NCBI RefSeq assembly: GCF_014841135.1
Contig: NZ_JACYTN010000006.1
Span: 124,001-188,000, forward strand
DNA: 64,000 nt
Reading direction: 5' to 3'
DNA from: Paenibacillus arenosi
GTDB taxonomy: Bacteria; Bacillota; Bacilli; Paenibacillales; Paenibacillaceae
The stretch's first letter is position 1. Every line of letters begins with the position of its first letter. This document shows, piece after piece, positions 43,435 to 53,204 of this stretch. Below the pieces are notes generated by a model that was given only the letters and a program-made list of their open reading frames with translations, searched no databases and was not told where the DNA came from. A program made the position numbers and the translations under genes.

Positions 43435-46194
43435 CTACCTTGTCTTCTTCCAGTTCCAAATACTCCAAGATGCAACCTTACCTAGAATGAGCCAAATTTT
43501 CTTTTTCCGAGACTTATTATGCGTTATATTTGACCCTTTACTAGGCTTCTCTATAACCGTCTCTATTACTTTGTGTCGGCGCCCTTCTTCAGGAGTTTCT
43601 ATCTGCATATCAATGCGCTTCTTAAGCTTGCTACCCTGTTCATTTGCAACAATGTCTGTATCTATTCGCTTCTTCAGCCTTAAAGATTGTTCTTTACTAT
43701 GAATTTGTACAGGTATCACTTTCTTTTTCCGAGTACTATCGGATATGTCACCGATATCAGCAGCATCTGTACGCAAGAATGAATCTGCTTCTATATCCTC
43801 CTCTACTAGAGTTTCCAAAGAAAGTCCTTCGGAATGTCCTAGCATCTGCTCTTCATTATGAACCAGCATGTTGCTATCCCCGATAGTAGCAGTCGATTGA
43901 TCATCATGGACAGCTTGCAGAACACTATCTCCACTCATACCCTCATATTCACTAAGAGTAGCATCGAGCACATTCTCGGCATTATTTTGACCACTAATAA
44001 ACTCCAGCACCGCTTCCCTACTGGATGTATTCTCACCTTGATCATATTGACTTGTATGATAAACGGTATCTATTCTATGATTCGCAGCATACTCATCCCC
44101 TTCAAGGATAGAGTCTCTCGTCATATGATCGGTATTTCCGAGAATAGGTAAATCGATGATTGAATCTATAGCTTGATTTTTGCTGCCATGCTCAGGCCGT
44201 GCATCCACTGCATTGTAGACATGAATTCCACCCCGTGCTCGTTCATCCTCATGCAGGATACCGTACTCTTTTAACCCTAAGTATTTTGCTAGCACAGGCT
44301 CCTGCTGCTTAGCATCAAAATCACGAATATGTGTAGACCATTCAATGGGTTGTTCAACGGCACTGTACTCTTGAATATAGTTAGCTGTCTCTGTTTTTTT
44401 CAGAGCATCTGATTCAGGAATTATGGTAGGATGCGAAAGTTCAGTTACAGCAAGTACGGCATCGTTTCTATTATCAGAGTAGCCCGTCTCACTATGCTCC
44501 ATGGACAATTCGTAGTCTGCATCTAAAACCGTTTGAACGATAGACTGTTCTGCTCCATCAAAGGCTACATTTCGCTCCGCTTCTTCCCACTCCTGATAGA
44601 TACCATCTCCAGAAGCAGTCGCTGTACCATGTTCAGACTCATCCAAAATGCCACTATTGAACTGCTCTACCTTTCCGAATTCGGTCACAGCCCCGTACAT
44701 TCCCTCCGCCATTACACCACCAACAGCTTGTTCATCCCGTTGCATAGTTCCTTCTGCATTTGTTCCACTTGCAGCACGTTCATACTGTTGCAGAACAATC
44801 CCATCAGCCGCTGTGCCTGTAGACAAAGATTGCTTAAGCTGCTGAATGACCGCATCTTTTATCGAGTCCGTATCAGCTTGTAGAATTCCGTGCGTTATCG
44901 TATCCGCCCATATATTGTCTATGCCAGCTTGAATAATTTCGCTAGCACAATGACCATACATAATTTGTAGCAAGCGAACCATAGAGCCGATTTCAGGTGA
45001 ATCAGAAATAAACTGCTTCTGTAATTCGGCTTCGATATGAGCATCTGTTTTTGCATCCAATTGAATATGATGCTCACTGATAGCAAGGTGGACAAGTTCT
45101 GTTCCTCCACCTTCAAACATAAGCTCCGAATGAATAACTTCCGTAGCTAATCCCTGTTTCGAGTCATCCGAGACGGTTGCTGAACTAAATTGTTCATTAT
45201 CTATCATTACATCTGAGCTAGCGTGGGCCTCGGAGCTCCAATCCAAATGCATGAGCGAACCTTGTTTGATTTCACCTTGCAATTTAAATTCAGGCACAGC
45301 TGCCTCTTTCCAATGATTGCGCTCGAACTCAGCTGCACGACTGTGCTCTACGACAGCCATCTTTTCTCCGCTTACATGATAAACGTCTGTACTTTGCTCA
45401 ATATGACCCTGCTGATCCTCTCTCCTAGTTGAGTCGGTAAAGTCATCAACAGGATGCATGAGCAGCGAGAAATGATCACGACGACCAGGTGTCATCGTTT
45501 CTATTTCTATATCTTTGACATCTGTCATTCTAGTAGATGCGGAAAAACGTATATGCTGTACATCGCGAGAATCCATTAGGCTTGCATCCGTTTGATGAAT
45601 CACATCTACTTCCTTCTCCATGAAGCCGGTAGCAAGATGATCCTCTGCTGCCTTCCATGGCTGAAGCAAGAGTGTGCTCTTTGTTATTCTTTGGTCATCT
45701 ACATCATATACGGGAGAACGACTAATGGCGGAATGATCATATCCCATCAACCCTATTTTGTTTGCCATATTGGAACAGGTGAAGCCGGTATGATTGCCCC
45801 TATCAACTGTATAATAACTATCGGCCTGCGAAGGCTCTTCCAGCTCCTCTGCTCCCAATCTACTTTCCCCGCTTAAATGCTTCTGAATGTCTGAAAGATA
45901 GGATACAATGACCGCATGCACTACTTGCAGTTCCTCTCCTTCCACTTCCGTAACATTCATAGCTTGTTGCAATCTGTCACCAAAGAGACTGCTAGCAGAA
46001 TAAGGAGATTTCGTAGCCGTCTTCATAACATCCAGCTTCAGCGTTCGGTAGGTACTAATAGCAGGGGCAGACAAGTGGTATTGAGTTTCTCGCACAGTAT
46101 CCAATATTGTGTCTATACCAAATGCCAGTTCATAGCCCTTTTTAGAAAAAAGGGCGGTGAATCTGATAAGGTAAGATTTTTTACCATTCAGCAT
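43435..46194 (-). CDS. Large acidic repeat protein with basic C-terminal repeats
   Basis: 919 residues; ATG at 46194 with GGGAGG upstream (a GTG 12 nt earlier is possible). The first ~110 residues look globular (KKSYLIRFTALFSKKGYELAFG). Residues ~130-830 are highly acidic and low in complexity, with degenerate ~20-residue units of the type DS.L......A..... . Near the C-terminus three ~17-residue repeats follow (EQ..LKKRID..I... style), then a very basic end (KSRKKKIWLILGK). No known family. It may be an extended fibre or scaffold; the charge split is striking. Its stop overlaps the ribosome site of the next gene. Confidence 0.6.
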   Translation of the reverse strand: MLNGKKSYLIRFTALFSKKGYELAFGIDTILDTVRETQYHLSAPAISTYRTLKLDVMKTATKSPYSASSLFGDRLQQAMNVTEVEGEELQVVHAVIVSYLSDIQKHLSGESRLGAEELEEPSQADSYYTVDRGNHTGFTCSNMANKIGLMGYDHSAISRSPVYDVDDQRITKSTLLLQPWKAAEDHLATGFMEKEVDVIHQTDASLMDSRDVQHIRFSASTRMTDVKDIEIETMTPGRRDHFSLLMHPVDDFTDSTRREDQQGHIEQSTDVYHVSGEKMAVVEHSRAAEFERNHWKEAAVPEFKLQGEIKQGSLMHLDWSSEAHASSDVMIDNEQFSSATVSDDSKQGLATEVIHSELMFEGGGTELVHLAISEHHIQLDAKTDAHIEAELQKQFISDSPEIGSMVRLLQIMYGHCASEIIQAGIDNIWADTITHGILQADTDSIKDAVIQQLKQSLSTGTAADGIVLQQYERAASGTNAEGTMQRDEQAVGGVMAEGMYGAVTEFGKVEQFNSGILDESEHGTATASGDGIYQEWEEAERNVAFDGAEQSIVQTVLDADYELSMEHSETGYSDNRNDAVLAVTELSHPTIIPESDALKKTETANYIQEYSAVEQPIEWSTHIRDFDAKQQEPVLAKYLGLKEYGILHEDERARGGIHVYNAVDARPEHGSKNQAIDSIIDLPILGNTDHMTRDSILEGDEYAANHRIDTVYHTSQYDQGENTSSREAVLEFISGQNNAENVLDATLSEYEGMSGDSVLQAVHDDQSTATIGDSNMLVHNEEQMLGHSEGLSLETLVEEDIEADSFLRTDAADIGDISDSTRKKKVIPVQIHSKEQSLRLKKRIDTDIVANEQGSKLKKRIDMQIETPEEGRRHKVIETVIEKPSKGSNITHNKSRKKKIWLILGKVASWSIWNWKKTR

Positions 46195-46232
46195 GTTCAC
46201 CGCCAACCTCCCTCAATATATCAATATATTTA

Positions 46233-48068
46233 TTATGGGTTCTTCGGGAGGGTTTCCTTCAGAACACCAAGGCCAATTGGTGCAAATGGACTGATAGTCG
46301 CCAAGGTAAGAGGGCTTACAGGCGTATCAGCTAATGTATAACGATAGATTTGCTTATAGTCATAAGTAATTAGAATTTCATCGTCAGACGCTGGCACTTT
46401 ACCGCCCAAGAAGGTAATCGTCTTGGAATGGTAATCAAGTGTATAATCTGTGCCGAGCGTTTGCAGGACGCAGTTAACTTTAACCTCCAACTTAAATGGA
46501 GTCCCGTCCATTTTGAGTGATGGTTGATGCGATAGATGGAATGTTCGTTTCACACCATCACCTTTGCCTGGATCCTCATTTTCAGACGTTTCTACAACTT
46601 CCAACTCATCTAGTTGAGAAATATTTTTAGGATGAATGGCATAGCATTCATCAAGCTTACCAACAAAGCCGTCATTTGGATGCACTACGTACATTGGGCT
46701 AATATGATACTTACCAGAGTATACAGATGGGTTGAACCTAGATTCCCCTGCGTCAACCATTTTATCGTGTGTAATGAACGCTAGGTAATGGTTCTGGTAA
46801 TAAGTTCCGCCAATGGACTGCTGCAGCTGTACCGAACGATTACCGTTAGAAGTGTTATTACCATAATCTACGAAAACAGAACCGAACTTCATGTCTTTCG
46901 TCCATTTGATCTCATCCTTCTCTCGGCAGCCAGACATAAGCACATGATTTTTACGTGGCGACTTGCCGATCGTCGTCATTCGTCCAATATACAATGGTGC
47001 ATAATAAGTATTCTCTGGCCCTGCTGTAGGATCTGGACGCAGGAACATTACGATGCGATCTTTTGTAAAGTTGCCCCAGTAGTACATCGTCGAATCTCGC
47101 TGCCATCCTCGATCAAAGTTATCCAATGGCGTGAACGACAAGGCAGTTGGCAAAGATGGATAAATGTAATAAATGCAAGAATATACAGCATCCATCATAG
47201 ACTTGCCATTATCAGCATCAAAGTTTTTGCATAGAATATCTCCGTAGTTAATCATCTTCGTTCCTGTGCCGGACAGTATTCTAACATACGAAGCATGCAG
47301 CTCCGCACCCGGATCCGGTGCCGGACGATTTTGCTCAAAAATAATTTCATTTTTTACATAGTCAACGGTATACGCATCAACTGGAACTTCTAGCTGGTTA
47401 ATGAATACTCGAACAGAACCTTCTTTGATCGTCGTATCCGTCGGAATTTTAAAATTCTTCTTTTTTCCATCCCCATCCGGAAGAATAGATTCCGGATCTC
47501 CAAGGTACACGCCACCACCAATACCTTCAACAATTTTCTCCGAACGTACATCATCGAACGTAAAGAAGAATAAACGTTTAGGAATATTTGGCGCATTTAC
47601 CGCTGGTGAATAAGATACCGTAAACGTATCTGTAGGTGCTGCAGGCTTCGTCAACGTAAATGTACCCGAATAGTAATCTATCGTGTACTCCGTCTTTTCC
47701 AAGAACATCCCGTTCTTGTAAATCATCTCAGAGTCTTTCTCAACTGGACGCACAATGATGCTATATTTATCAGCAGCCCCTGTTACTTTACTAGCTTCTC
47801 CTAGCACAGAGTTCTGAGAAATAAAGTCCATTTCTCCGGCTTTACGGGTATAGCCACCATATCCATAGACCATACCAAAGTTACGAATTTGTCCATCCGA
47901 ACCTTGCGAACGGAAAAGGCGAACATCTGCAAATTTTGTTTTCGTATTTCTCGGGTCACCTGTTACTGCCCGATATTTAATAAATGTATCCCAACCATTA
48001 GCGTTAAATCGTTCTTCTAGCTCACTAGGAAATAACTGTATCGTCGAATCACCATCAAACCATGCCAC
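46233..48068 (-). CDS. Large tail protein, family member 1 of 3
   Basis: 611 residues from a GTG with GAGAGGTG upstream. Its central part shares a block with the two genes upstream (NPS.YSGK.H.S..YV.HP..G..G.L, APLYIG, NHYLAF) and all three end with a similar PIGLGVL-type motif. Two strand-rich insert modules occur with DYTVDY/DYYSGTFTL patterns (hairpin repeats typical of phage fibre proteins). N-terminus: a short helical domain with a FNANGWDTF motif. It probably forms a collar, baseplate-peripheral or stem structure. Confidence 0.6.
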   Translation of the reverse strand: MAWFDGDSTIQLFPSELEERFNANGWDTFIKYRAVTGDPRNTKTKFADVRLFRSQGSDGQIRNFGMVYGYGGYTRKAGEMDFISQNSVLGEASKVTGAADKYSIIVRPVEKDSEMIYKNGMFLEKTEYTIDYYSGTFTLTKPAAPTDTFTVSYSPAVNAPNIPKRLFFFTFDDVRSEKIVEGIGGGVYLGDPESILPDGDGKKKNFKIPTDTTIKEGSVRVFINQLEVPVDAYTVDYVKNEIIFEQNRPAPDPGAELHASYVRILSGTGTKMINYGDILCKNFDADNGKSMMDAVYSCIYYIYPSLPTALSFTPLDNFDRGWQRDSTMYYWGNFTKDRIVMFLRPDPTAGPENTYYAPLYIGRMTTIGKSPRKNHVLMSGCREKDEIKWTKDMKFGSVFVDYGNNTSNGNRSVQLQQSIGGTYYQNHYLAFITHDKMVDAGESRFNPSVYSGKYHISPMYVVHPNDGFVGKLDECYAIHPKNISQLDELEVVETSENEDPGKGDGVKRTFHLSHQPSLKMDGTPFKLEVKVNCVLQTLGTDYTLDYHSKTITFLGGKVPASDDEILITYDYKQIYRYTLADTPVSPLTLATISPFAPIGLGVLKETLPKNP

Positions 48069-48120
48069 GGTTAATCACCTCTCGAATTTTATTTACTCTC
48101 CTGCTGCATTCCATTATGGA

Positions 48121-49551
48121 TTATGGGGTGACAGGAGGTGGAACAATTACCTTTCCATCCTCATCTACGGTATTTAAGTACAATCCAATACCTGCAGGGC
48201 GGAACTGTGTACCTGGTTTCTTCGTTAATGGGGAAATACCCTCAACCAAGAAGTAGCGGTATACATCATATTCATTCGGACAATTTGCCTTTTTAACGCG
48301 AAGTTTATTCGCATTAAAGGAGAAGGCAGCAAGGGAAATGGTTTCCTTAAGTGTACCTCGCACACCTTCTTCTGGATGAATGACGTACACTTTGGAAGTA
48401 TGTACTTTGCCACTATAGCGAGATGGATTGAAATTATATTTATACAATGGGTTCTCCGCATTGTTCCAAGCACGCGGATAATCGCGTTTGCCATCAACGG
48501 AAGATCGTGCAGGCGGCATCAAGTTCGGTGGTGAGTTCCATGACAAGTAATGTGCTTGATAACGAGCACCCAACTTCCCACGATGCACACAGACATTATC
48601 TAATCCGTTAGCAGGGAATTTCGGATAGCTTTTCAGAAGCGGCATAATATTTTTTTGTCGCTTCAATGTATCGTCGAAGTCATACTCCGCAACCTTATCG
48701 AGCGTTTCTTCCATAGGCACACTACCAGCAAATAAAGCGTATGCATTATCGCCTTGTTCAATCGGATCAAGTTTACCGAAGTAGAGCGGGATAATCGGAA
48801 CCAGGTTACCTTCTGGAGCAGGTACATTGTCACACTGTACGATAAAGAACATATTCGTTCCTGTTAACGTACCTTTAATTGAAATTTCGGAATCTCTCCA
48901 CCAATTCGTATATTGAACAGCTGAGTTATACGGAGGATGGTAATAAGATTCCATCAACTTTGAACGGAGTCCAGCCTGCATGACAGGAGACTGCATCCGC
49001 TCGCCTTCTGCCTTAGCTAATGTAAAGATAGGAGCTCCCGATCCTTTTTGCCACACGGACTCCTCCACTTCAATATCTAATGCGGCTCGTAACTGAGCAT
49101 CTGGTGAATCATCCTCCCAAGCAAGTAGGATATCAGGATAATTAGGAGTGAGCCCCTTTAGTTCTTCTACCATATATACAAATAGTGTCTGCGGTGAACG
49201 ATACTTACGAAATTCATTTGTGCACCATTCTGAAAATGGTTTCATAGAGTCTTTTTCAGGACGAGCACCGTACTCAAGAAGCTTTGGATTCCATGTGCCA
49301 GCAATAGCCAAACCAAACATTTTATTTTCTGTATTCGCATAAATAAAATGCTCAGCCACTGTAATACGATAATTACTAATTTCAATTTTAGGAGTATTCG
49401 GATTCGTTAGTCTTGCATCAAAAACCACCTTCTTAAAGTTAGCCACAACTTTCCAACCCTCTGTTTCTAGAAGATTACCTAAGCGCGGCTGCAAGTCCGC
49501 TTCCGTTACTTTCGGTGTATATGTTGCAGGTGTTGTATCAATAAACGGCAT
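48121..49551 (-). CDS. Large tail protein, family member 2 of 3
   Basis: 476 residues, ATG with AGGGG upstream. Same family as the genes on both sides: N-terminal LLETEGWKVVANFKKVVF, central YTNWWRDSEISIKG and VPIIPLYFGKLD, then YQAHYLSWNSPPNLMPPA, NPSRYSGKVHTSKVYVIHP and a C-terminal PGTQFRPAGIGLYL. It lacks the insertions and PKD part of member 3 and is the shortest version. Function unknown; a capsid-distal tail structure is likely from its position. Confidence 0.6.
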   Translation of the reverse strand: MPFIDTTPATYTPKVTEADLQPRLGNLLETEGWKVVANFKKVVFDARLTNPNTPKIEISNYRITVAEHFIYANTENKMFGLAIAGTWNPKLLEYGARPEKDSMKPFSEWCTNEFRKYRSPQTLFVYMVEELKGLTPNYPDILLAWEDDSPDAQLRAALDIEVEESVWQKGSGAPIFTLAKAEGERMQSPVMQAGLRSKLMESYYHPPYNSAVQYTNWWRDSEISIKGTLTGTNMFFIVQCDNVPAPEGNLVPIIPLYFGKLDPIEQGDNAYALFAGSVPMEETLDKVAEYDFDDTLKRQKNIMPLLKSYPKFPANGLDNVCVHRGKLGARYQAHYLSWNSPPNLMPPARSSVDGKRDYPRAWNNAENPLYKYNFNPSRYSGKVHTSKVYVIHPEEGVRGTLKETISLAAFSFNANKLRVKKANCPNEYDVYRYFLVEGISPLTKKPGTQFRPAGIGLYLNTVDEDGKVIVPPPVTP

Positions 49552-49607
49552 TTAATTCGCACCCCTTTTACTTTTCTATGAATTTGTCAGTTGAAATGAA
49601 TCACCTT

Positions 49608-52286
49608 TTAAACAGGGCAATGAACTAGATACTCCCAAGCAGTATGCGATTCACTAGAAGTAACTGTGACTTTGATCTGCGTTTCACCACCAACTGGAAT
49701 ATAACGAAACGTAATTGACCCCTTATGCTGAACCTCACCATGTGTCGATCCAAGTAGTTGATTCTGATAGTAAACTTCTAGTCGATCAGGATAACCGTAC
49801 ATGTCATAATCGATGCGAACCATTCCGGCTTTAGATCCTAATTCATGATGTTTCTGTGTAAAACTTCCTCCGCCAGATTCCGTCATCTGACCGCACTGCA
49901 TTGTATTTGGCGGCGGCGGCGGTGGTGGTGGCGGTGGTGGTGGTGGCGGCTGATTAACAACAATCGATGCTGTTGCTGAAGCTGACTGACCAAGCTCATT
50001 CCATATCGTTAGTTTCACTTGATAAATTCCAGCTGTCCGGAAAGTAAACATTGCCTCATCTACCGTATAATCACCTTTGTTAACTCCACTTTTCACCGAC
50101 CAGCGGAAGTGGGCGATTGGAGAATGATTGCTATATGTTGATGTATATCTGATACTTGTTCCAGCATCTATCGTTGACGAACTAGGATCGATAGATAGCA
50201 ACAACTCCGGTGGCGGTGGTGGCGGTGGCGGAATTTCGGGGAGTTCATACCCCACTTTCAAAATTCCTAGTCCAGCCGGCCGGAATGGAGTACCAGGTCG
50301 CTTCGTCAATGGCGAATTTCCTTCTACAAGGTAGTACGCGTACACCTCGTATTTATCCAACTCATTGCAATGGTTCTTTACTGCTTTTAGCTCGTCACCG
50401 TTCATTATAGATAAGGGACTAACCAAAATAACATTTCGCAGCGTACCGAACGTACCGTCTTCAGGATGAATGAGCAGCGCTCTAGATGAGTGTGCCTTAT
50501 CGCTATAACGAGATGGATTGAACTGATATTTATAGGTCGCATGTTCATAGTTGTTCCATGCTCGTGGGTGCTTGTGACCATCTGCATTCTCTCTCCGTGG
50601 AGGCATCATATTAGGCGGCACATTCCACGAGAGATAATGAGCCTGATATTTAGCACCCTGTTTATTGCGCTTCACCATGACGGAATCGATACCATTACTC
50701 GGATAATGCGGATACTCTTTCATAATAGGTAGAAGGATTTCTTGCTTGATTTCCACATCGTCATAATCAAACTTTGCCGACTGCTTCAAAGCAGGCTCAA
50801 GATCGATGCCTTCTTTGTAATAAGCAGTGCCTGAAAATAAAGCAGCCGGATAATTACCAGTAGCTTGAGCCGTGTGGGCAGCAATTTCGACCCACATTCT
50901 TGACGATATCGGCGTATGACCATTAACTAAGGATGTACTCGATGCTTCAATATCAAATGAGATTTTTCCCTCAATACCCGTAAGAGGAAATTCACCCATA
51001 AGTTCAGCATCTTCTTTATGGAGAACAGGCGGCCCCGGACTAGCCGTTTTAAATTTACCAATGACTTGTCCAGCTATCGTAAGTGTTATGGCCTCATCTC
51101 CTGTATCGCTGTCGTTATCCCCTGAAAGCCACACTCGAACTTTGGAATTTTTATTCGTCATTGGCTTACTTGAGAGAATAGGTGCACTTCTTTTCTGGGC
51201 TCCTTGAAATTCAAACGGAATTAGTCGAGAAACTACTTCTTCTTCAACACCGTCTTCATCAAAATCTCCCATATATAACGGAACTGCGGGAACTGCATTC
51301 CTATCCCATACAGGTACTGTATCCGCAAGCAAAATAAGCATTAACGACTTGCCATCCACAAAGCCCTTTACATGTACTTTGCTGTCATTCCACCAGTTCG
51401 TGTACTTAATGTCTGTAAAGCCTTTGCGCTCAATATGTTCCAGCTGAGGAACTCTCATCCGTGATGTGACGATTGGAGACTGAAAGTTTTGCGGATATTT
51501 ATGTGTAATCTTAGACTGCAGAGCATTTGTATCATTCTGCAGCCCCCACATCGTCGTCTGTATTTCTACATCCAATGCAAGCCGCTTGAATTCATCATAG
51601 TTATTCCAGCCCGCTAACCACTGACCACCATCGATAAACTTCTCCAATTGATAGAAATAAATCGTGCCTCGATCATACAAGTTATCTTCTTCCGCCTTCT
51701 GAATAGCCCATGAAAAAATACTCGTATCTTGAGGACGCAATTGAGTACCAAAATCATTGTGCGGCGGTGGATCAGGATCATAAATCGCAAATGGGACTTT
51801 ACAACCTGTATTCGAAAGCTGCTCTCTAAACTGAGCTAACATCGCCATGCCATATAAATGCCCCGAAGTATTTTTTACAACATAATGCTTGGCTACAAAG
51901 AAAGGAAACTCGTTAGTACCTAACAAGTCACTGTAATAAATAGCTACCTGACCATGAACGGCAGGAGCAAATTCAATAATTGTCTTTCCCGTACTGTAGT
52001 CTTTTTCAGCCGTATAAAAAGTAGTCGGGCAAGGCTCGCCATTTAAATAAACGTAGAAATCCTCTTCATGCAGCATATAAGGTAGCTCAATAACTGGGTT
52101 GGCCAAAGGTAAATAGAATCTTTTAATAGACGGCCTAGTAAGTGTTTCTGCATATACTAGCTTTGTAAACTCTCCTACTTTCGTCCATCCATTGTTCGTA
52201 CATATACCTACTAAATCTCCTAGTAAGTGCTCCTCATTAATGATGTTCTCGATCCAAGGCGTTGGCTGGTAAGAAGTATCCGCCAT
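49608..52286 (-). CDS. Large tail protein, family member 3 of 3, with PKD domain and polyproline linkers
   Basis: 892 residues. Residues ~1-700 align with the 476-residue family member (WTKVGEFTKLVY, YTNWWNDSKVHVKG, YQAHYLSWNVPPNMMPP, NPSRYSDKAHSS, PGTPFRPAGLGIL) with an inserted beta domain at ~395-500. After an 8-Pro linker a PKD-like domain (~715-795, with FRWSVKSG and FTFRTAGIYQVKLTIWN) follows, then a ~14-Pro linker and a ~75-residue C-terminal beta domain. PKD domains mediate protein or glycan contacts on cell surfaces. The Pro tracts are encoded by near-pure CCN repeats. Confidence 0.65.
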   Translation of the reverse strand: MADTSYQPTPWIENIINEEHLLGDLVGICTNNGWTKVGEFTKLVYAETLTRPSIKRFYLPLANPVIELPYMLHEEDFYVYLNGEPCPTTFYTAEKDYSTGKTIIEFAPAVHGQVAIYYSDLLGTNEFPFFVAKHYVVKNTSGHLYGMAMLAQFREQLSNTGCKVPFAIYDPDPPPHNDFGTQLRPQDTSIFSWAIQKAEEDNLYDRGTIYFYQLEKFIDGGQWLAGWNNYDEFKRLALDVEIQTTMWGLQNDTNALQSKITHKYPQNFQSPIVTSRMRVPQLEHIERKGFTDIKYTNWWNDSKVHVKGFVDGKSLMLILLADTVPVWDRNAVPAVPLYMGDFDEDGVEEEVVSRLIPFEFQGAQKRSAPILSSKPMTNKNSKVRVWLSGDNDSDTGDEAITLTIAGQVIGKFKTASPGPPVLHKEDAELMGEFPLTGIEGKISFDIEASSTSLVNGHTPISSRMWVEIAAHTAQATGNYPAALFSGTAYYKEGIDLEPALKQSAKFDYDDVEIKQEILLPIMKEYPHYPSNGIDSVMVKRNKQGAKYQAHYLSWNVPPNMMPPRRENADGHKHPRAWNNYEHATYKYQFNPSRYSDKAHSSRALLIHPEDGTFGTLRNVILVSPLSIMNGDELKAVKNHCNELDKYEVYAYYLVEGNSPLTKRPGTPFRPAGLGILKVGYELPEIPPPPPPPPELLLSIDPSSSTIDAGTSIRYTSTYSNHSPIAHFRWSVKSGVNKGDYTVDEAMFTFRTAGIYQVKLTIWNELGQSASATASIVVNQPPPPPPPPPPPPPPNTMQCGQMTESGGGSFTQKHHELGSKAGMVRIDYDMYGYPDRLEVYYQNQLLGSTHGEVQHKGSITFRYIPVGGETQIKVTVTSSESHTAWEYLVHCPV

Positions 52287-52301
52287 GCAATCACCTTCTT
52301 T

Positions 52302-52688
52302 CTATTTCAACATTTGGTAGTTTACCCATATGAATTTGGGCTTTCCTCCTTCGTTGAAGTACTCAAAGTTCAAAATAGTGCCTGCCGGACAGGGAATGAT
52401 CGCTGTAAAATTCATACCCTCTGGCAAATCTTTCGTATAAATATTGCGACACACCAACGCATTGCCTACATATAGGTTCCAATAGTCTTTTGGTTCATAA
52501 TCCGATACACCTACAGCTACAGATAGAAGCTCACAATCTTCCTGAATCTTAAGCTCATCCTTCCACTTTCCCGAACCGTTTGAAGGAACCATAACCCCTT
52601 CAATGTAAGGAGTCGTCTTGGTAGGCATGAACGGAGGATCAAATCTTCCTCCCACTACATAACTCGCGAAATTGGCTCCACTGGACAA
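52302..52688 (-). CDS. Small tail protein; paralogue of the metalloprotease N-terminal domain
   Basis: 128 residues from a TTG with GGCGG upstream, starting 3 nt after the stop of the previous gene (coupled). Beta-rich: YVVGGRFDPPFMPTKT, EDCELLSVAVGVS, DYWNLYVGNALVCRNIY. It aligns along its length with residues 1-125 of the zinc metalloprotease at 26410-27531. Position next to the tail tip suggests a structural or docking role. No named family. Confidence 0.6.
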   Translation of the reverse strand: MSSGANFASYVVGGRFDPPFMPTKTTPYIEGVMVPSNGSGKWKDELKIQEDCELLSVAVGVSDYEPKDYWNLYVGNALVCRNIYTKDLPEGMNFTAIIPCPAGTILNFEYFNEGGKPKFIWVNYQMLK

Positions 52689-52691
52689 CCA

Positions 52692-53111
52692 CTACACCGC
52701 CTTCGTATATTGGAGTACTACATTTTTGAACAACCCATTCTCTCGAATAATTGTTCCTTGAATGGATGAGAAAGATTGAATATCCGTCTCCTCCTCTATC
52801 TGTTCATTGACTTTGGAAGGATGTTCAATCTCAATAAGGAACCCTGTAACGATCAGTGACTCATCCCGTTCAAGCATTAGCCTCTCAATTGTTCCGCTAT
52901 CATACGTATAAATAACAGAAGTAACTAACGTTGGCGAACTGGTTAGCTCTCGCAGAACTTCAACGTTAATGACATTCGGCTCTAGTCTACTCTTTAGCAC
53001 AACAGATTGGTTATTGCCTGAGGAATACAATCCTTCGCGTGCCATTTCCCTTCGTATTAGATCGAGTACAGGGAACACGTCATTCACATTTAGAAAGTTA
53101 CGATTATCCAT
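52692..53111 (-). CDS. Small hypothetical tail protein
   Basis: 139 residues; ATG at 53111 with GGGGAGG upstream (the frame to 53141 lies beyond it). N-terminal helix (VFPVLDLIRREMAREG) then a beta-sandwich (VVLKSRLEPNVINVEV, TLVTSVIYTYDSGTIERLML). CTTATAATG occurs 28 nt before its start, resembling the motif of two other genes. No family recognised. Confidence 0.5.
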   Translation of the reverse strand: MDNRNFLNVNDVFPVLDLIRREMAREGLYSSGNNQSVVLKSRLEPNVINVEVLRELTSSPTLVTSVIYTYDSGTIERLMLERDESLIVTGFLIEIEHPSKVNEQIEEETDIQSFSSIQGTIIRENGLFKNVVLQYTKAV

Positions 53112-53151
53112 GGATTTACTCACCTCCCCTTTCGAAGGCATTATAAGAAAA

Positions 53152-53187
53152 GAAAAAGGACAATTATCGTCATTAACGTAATTGTCC
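53152..53187 (-). terminator. Intrinsic terminator after the tail-tip lysin gene
   Basis: On the minus strand GGACAATTA pairs with TAATTGTCC around 12 nt, followed by TTTTTCTTTTC. Confidence 0.85.
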
Positions 53188-53204
53188 CTATTCGCTAAAT
53201 CTTA

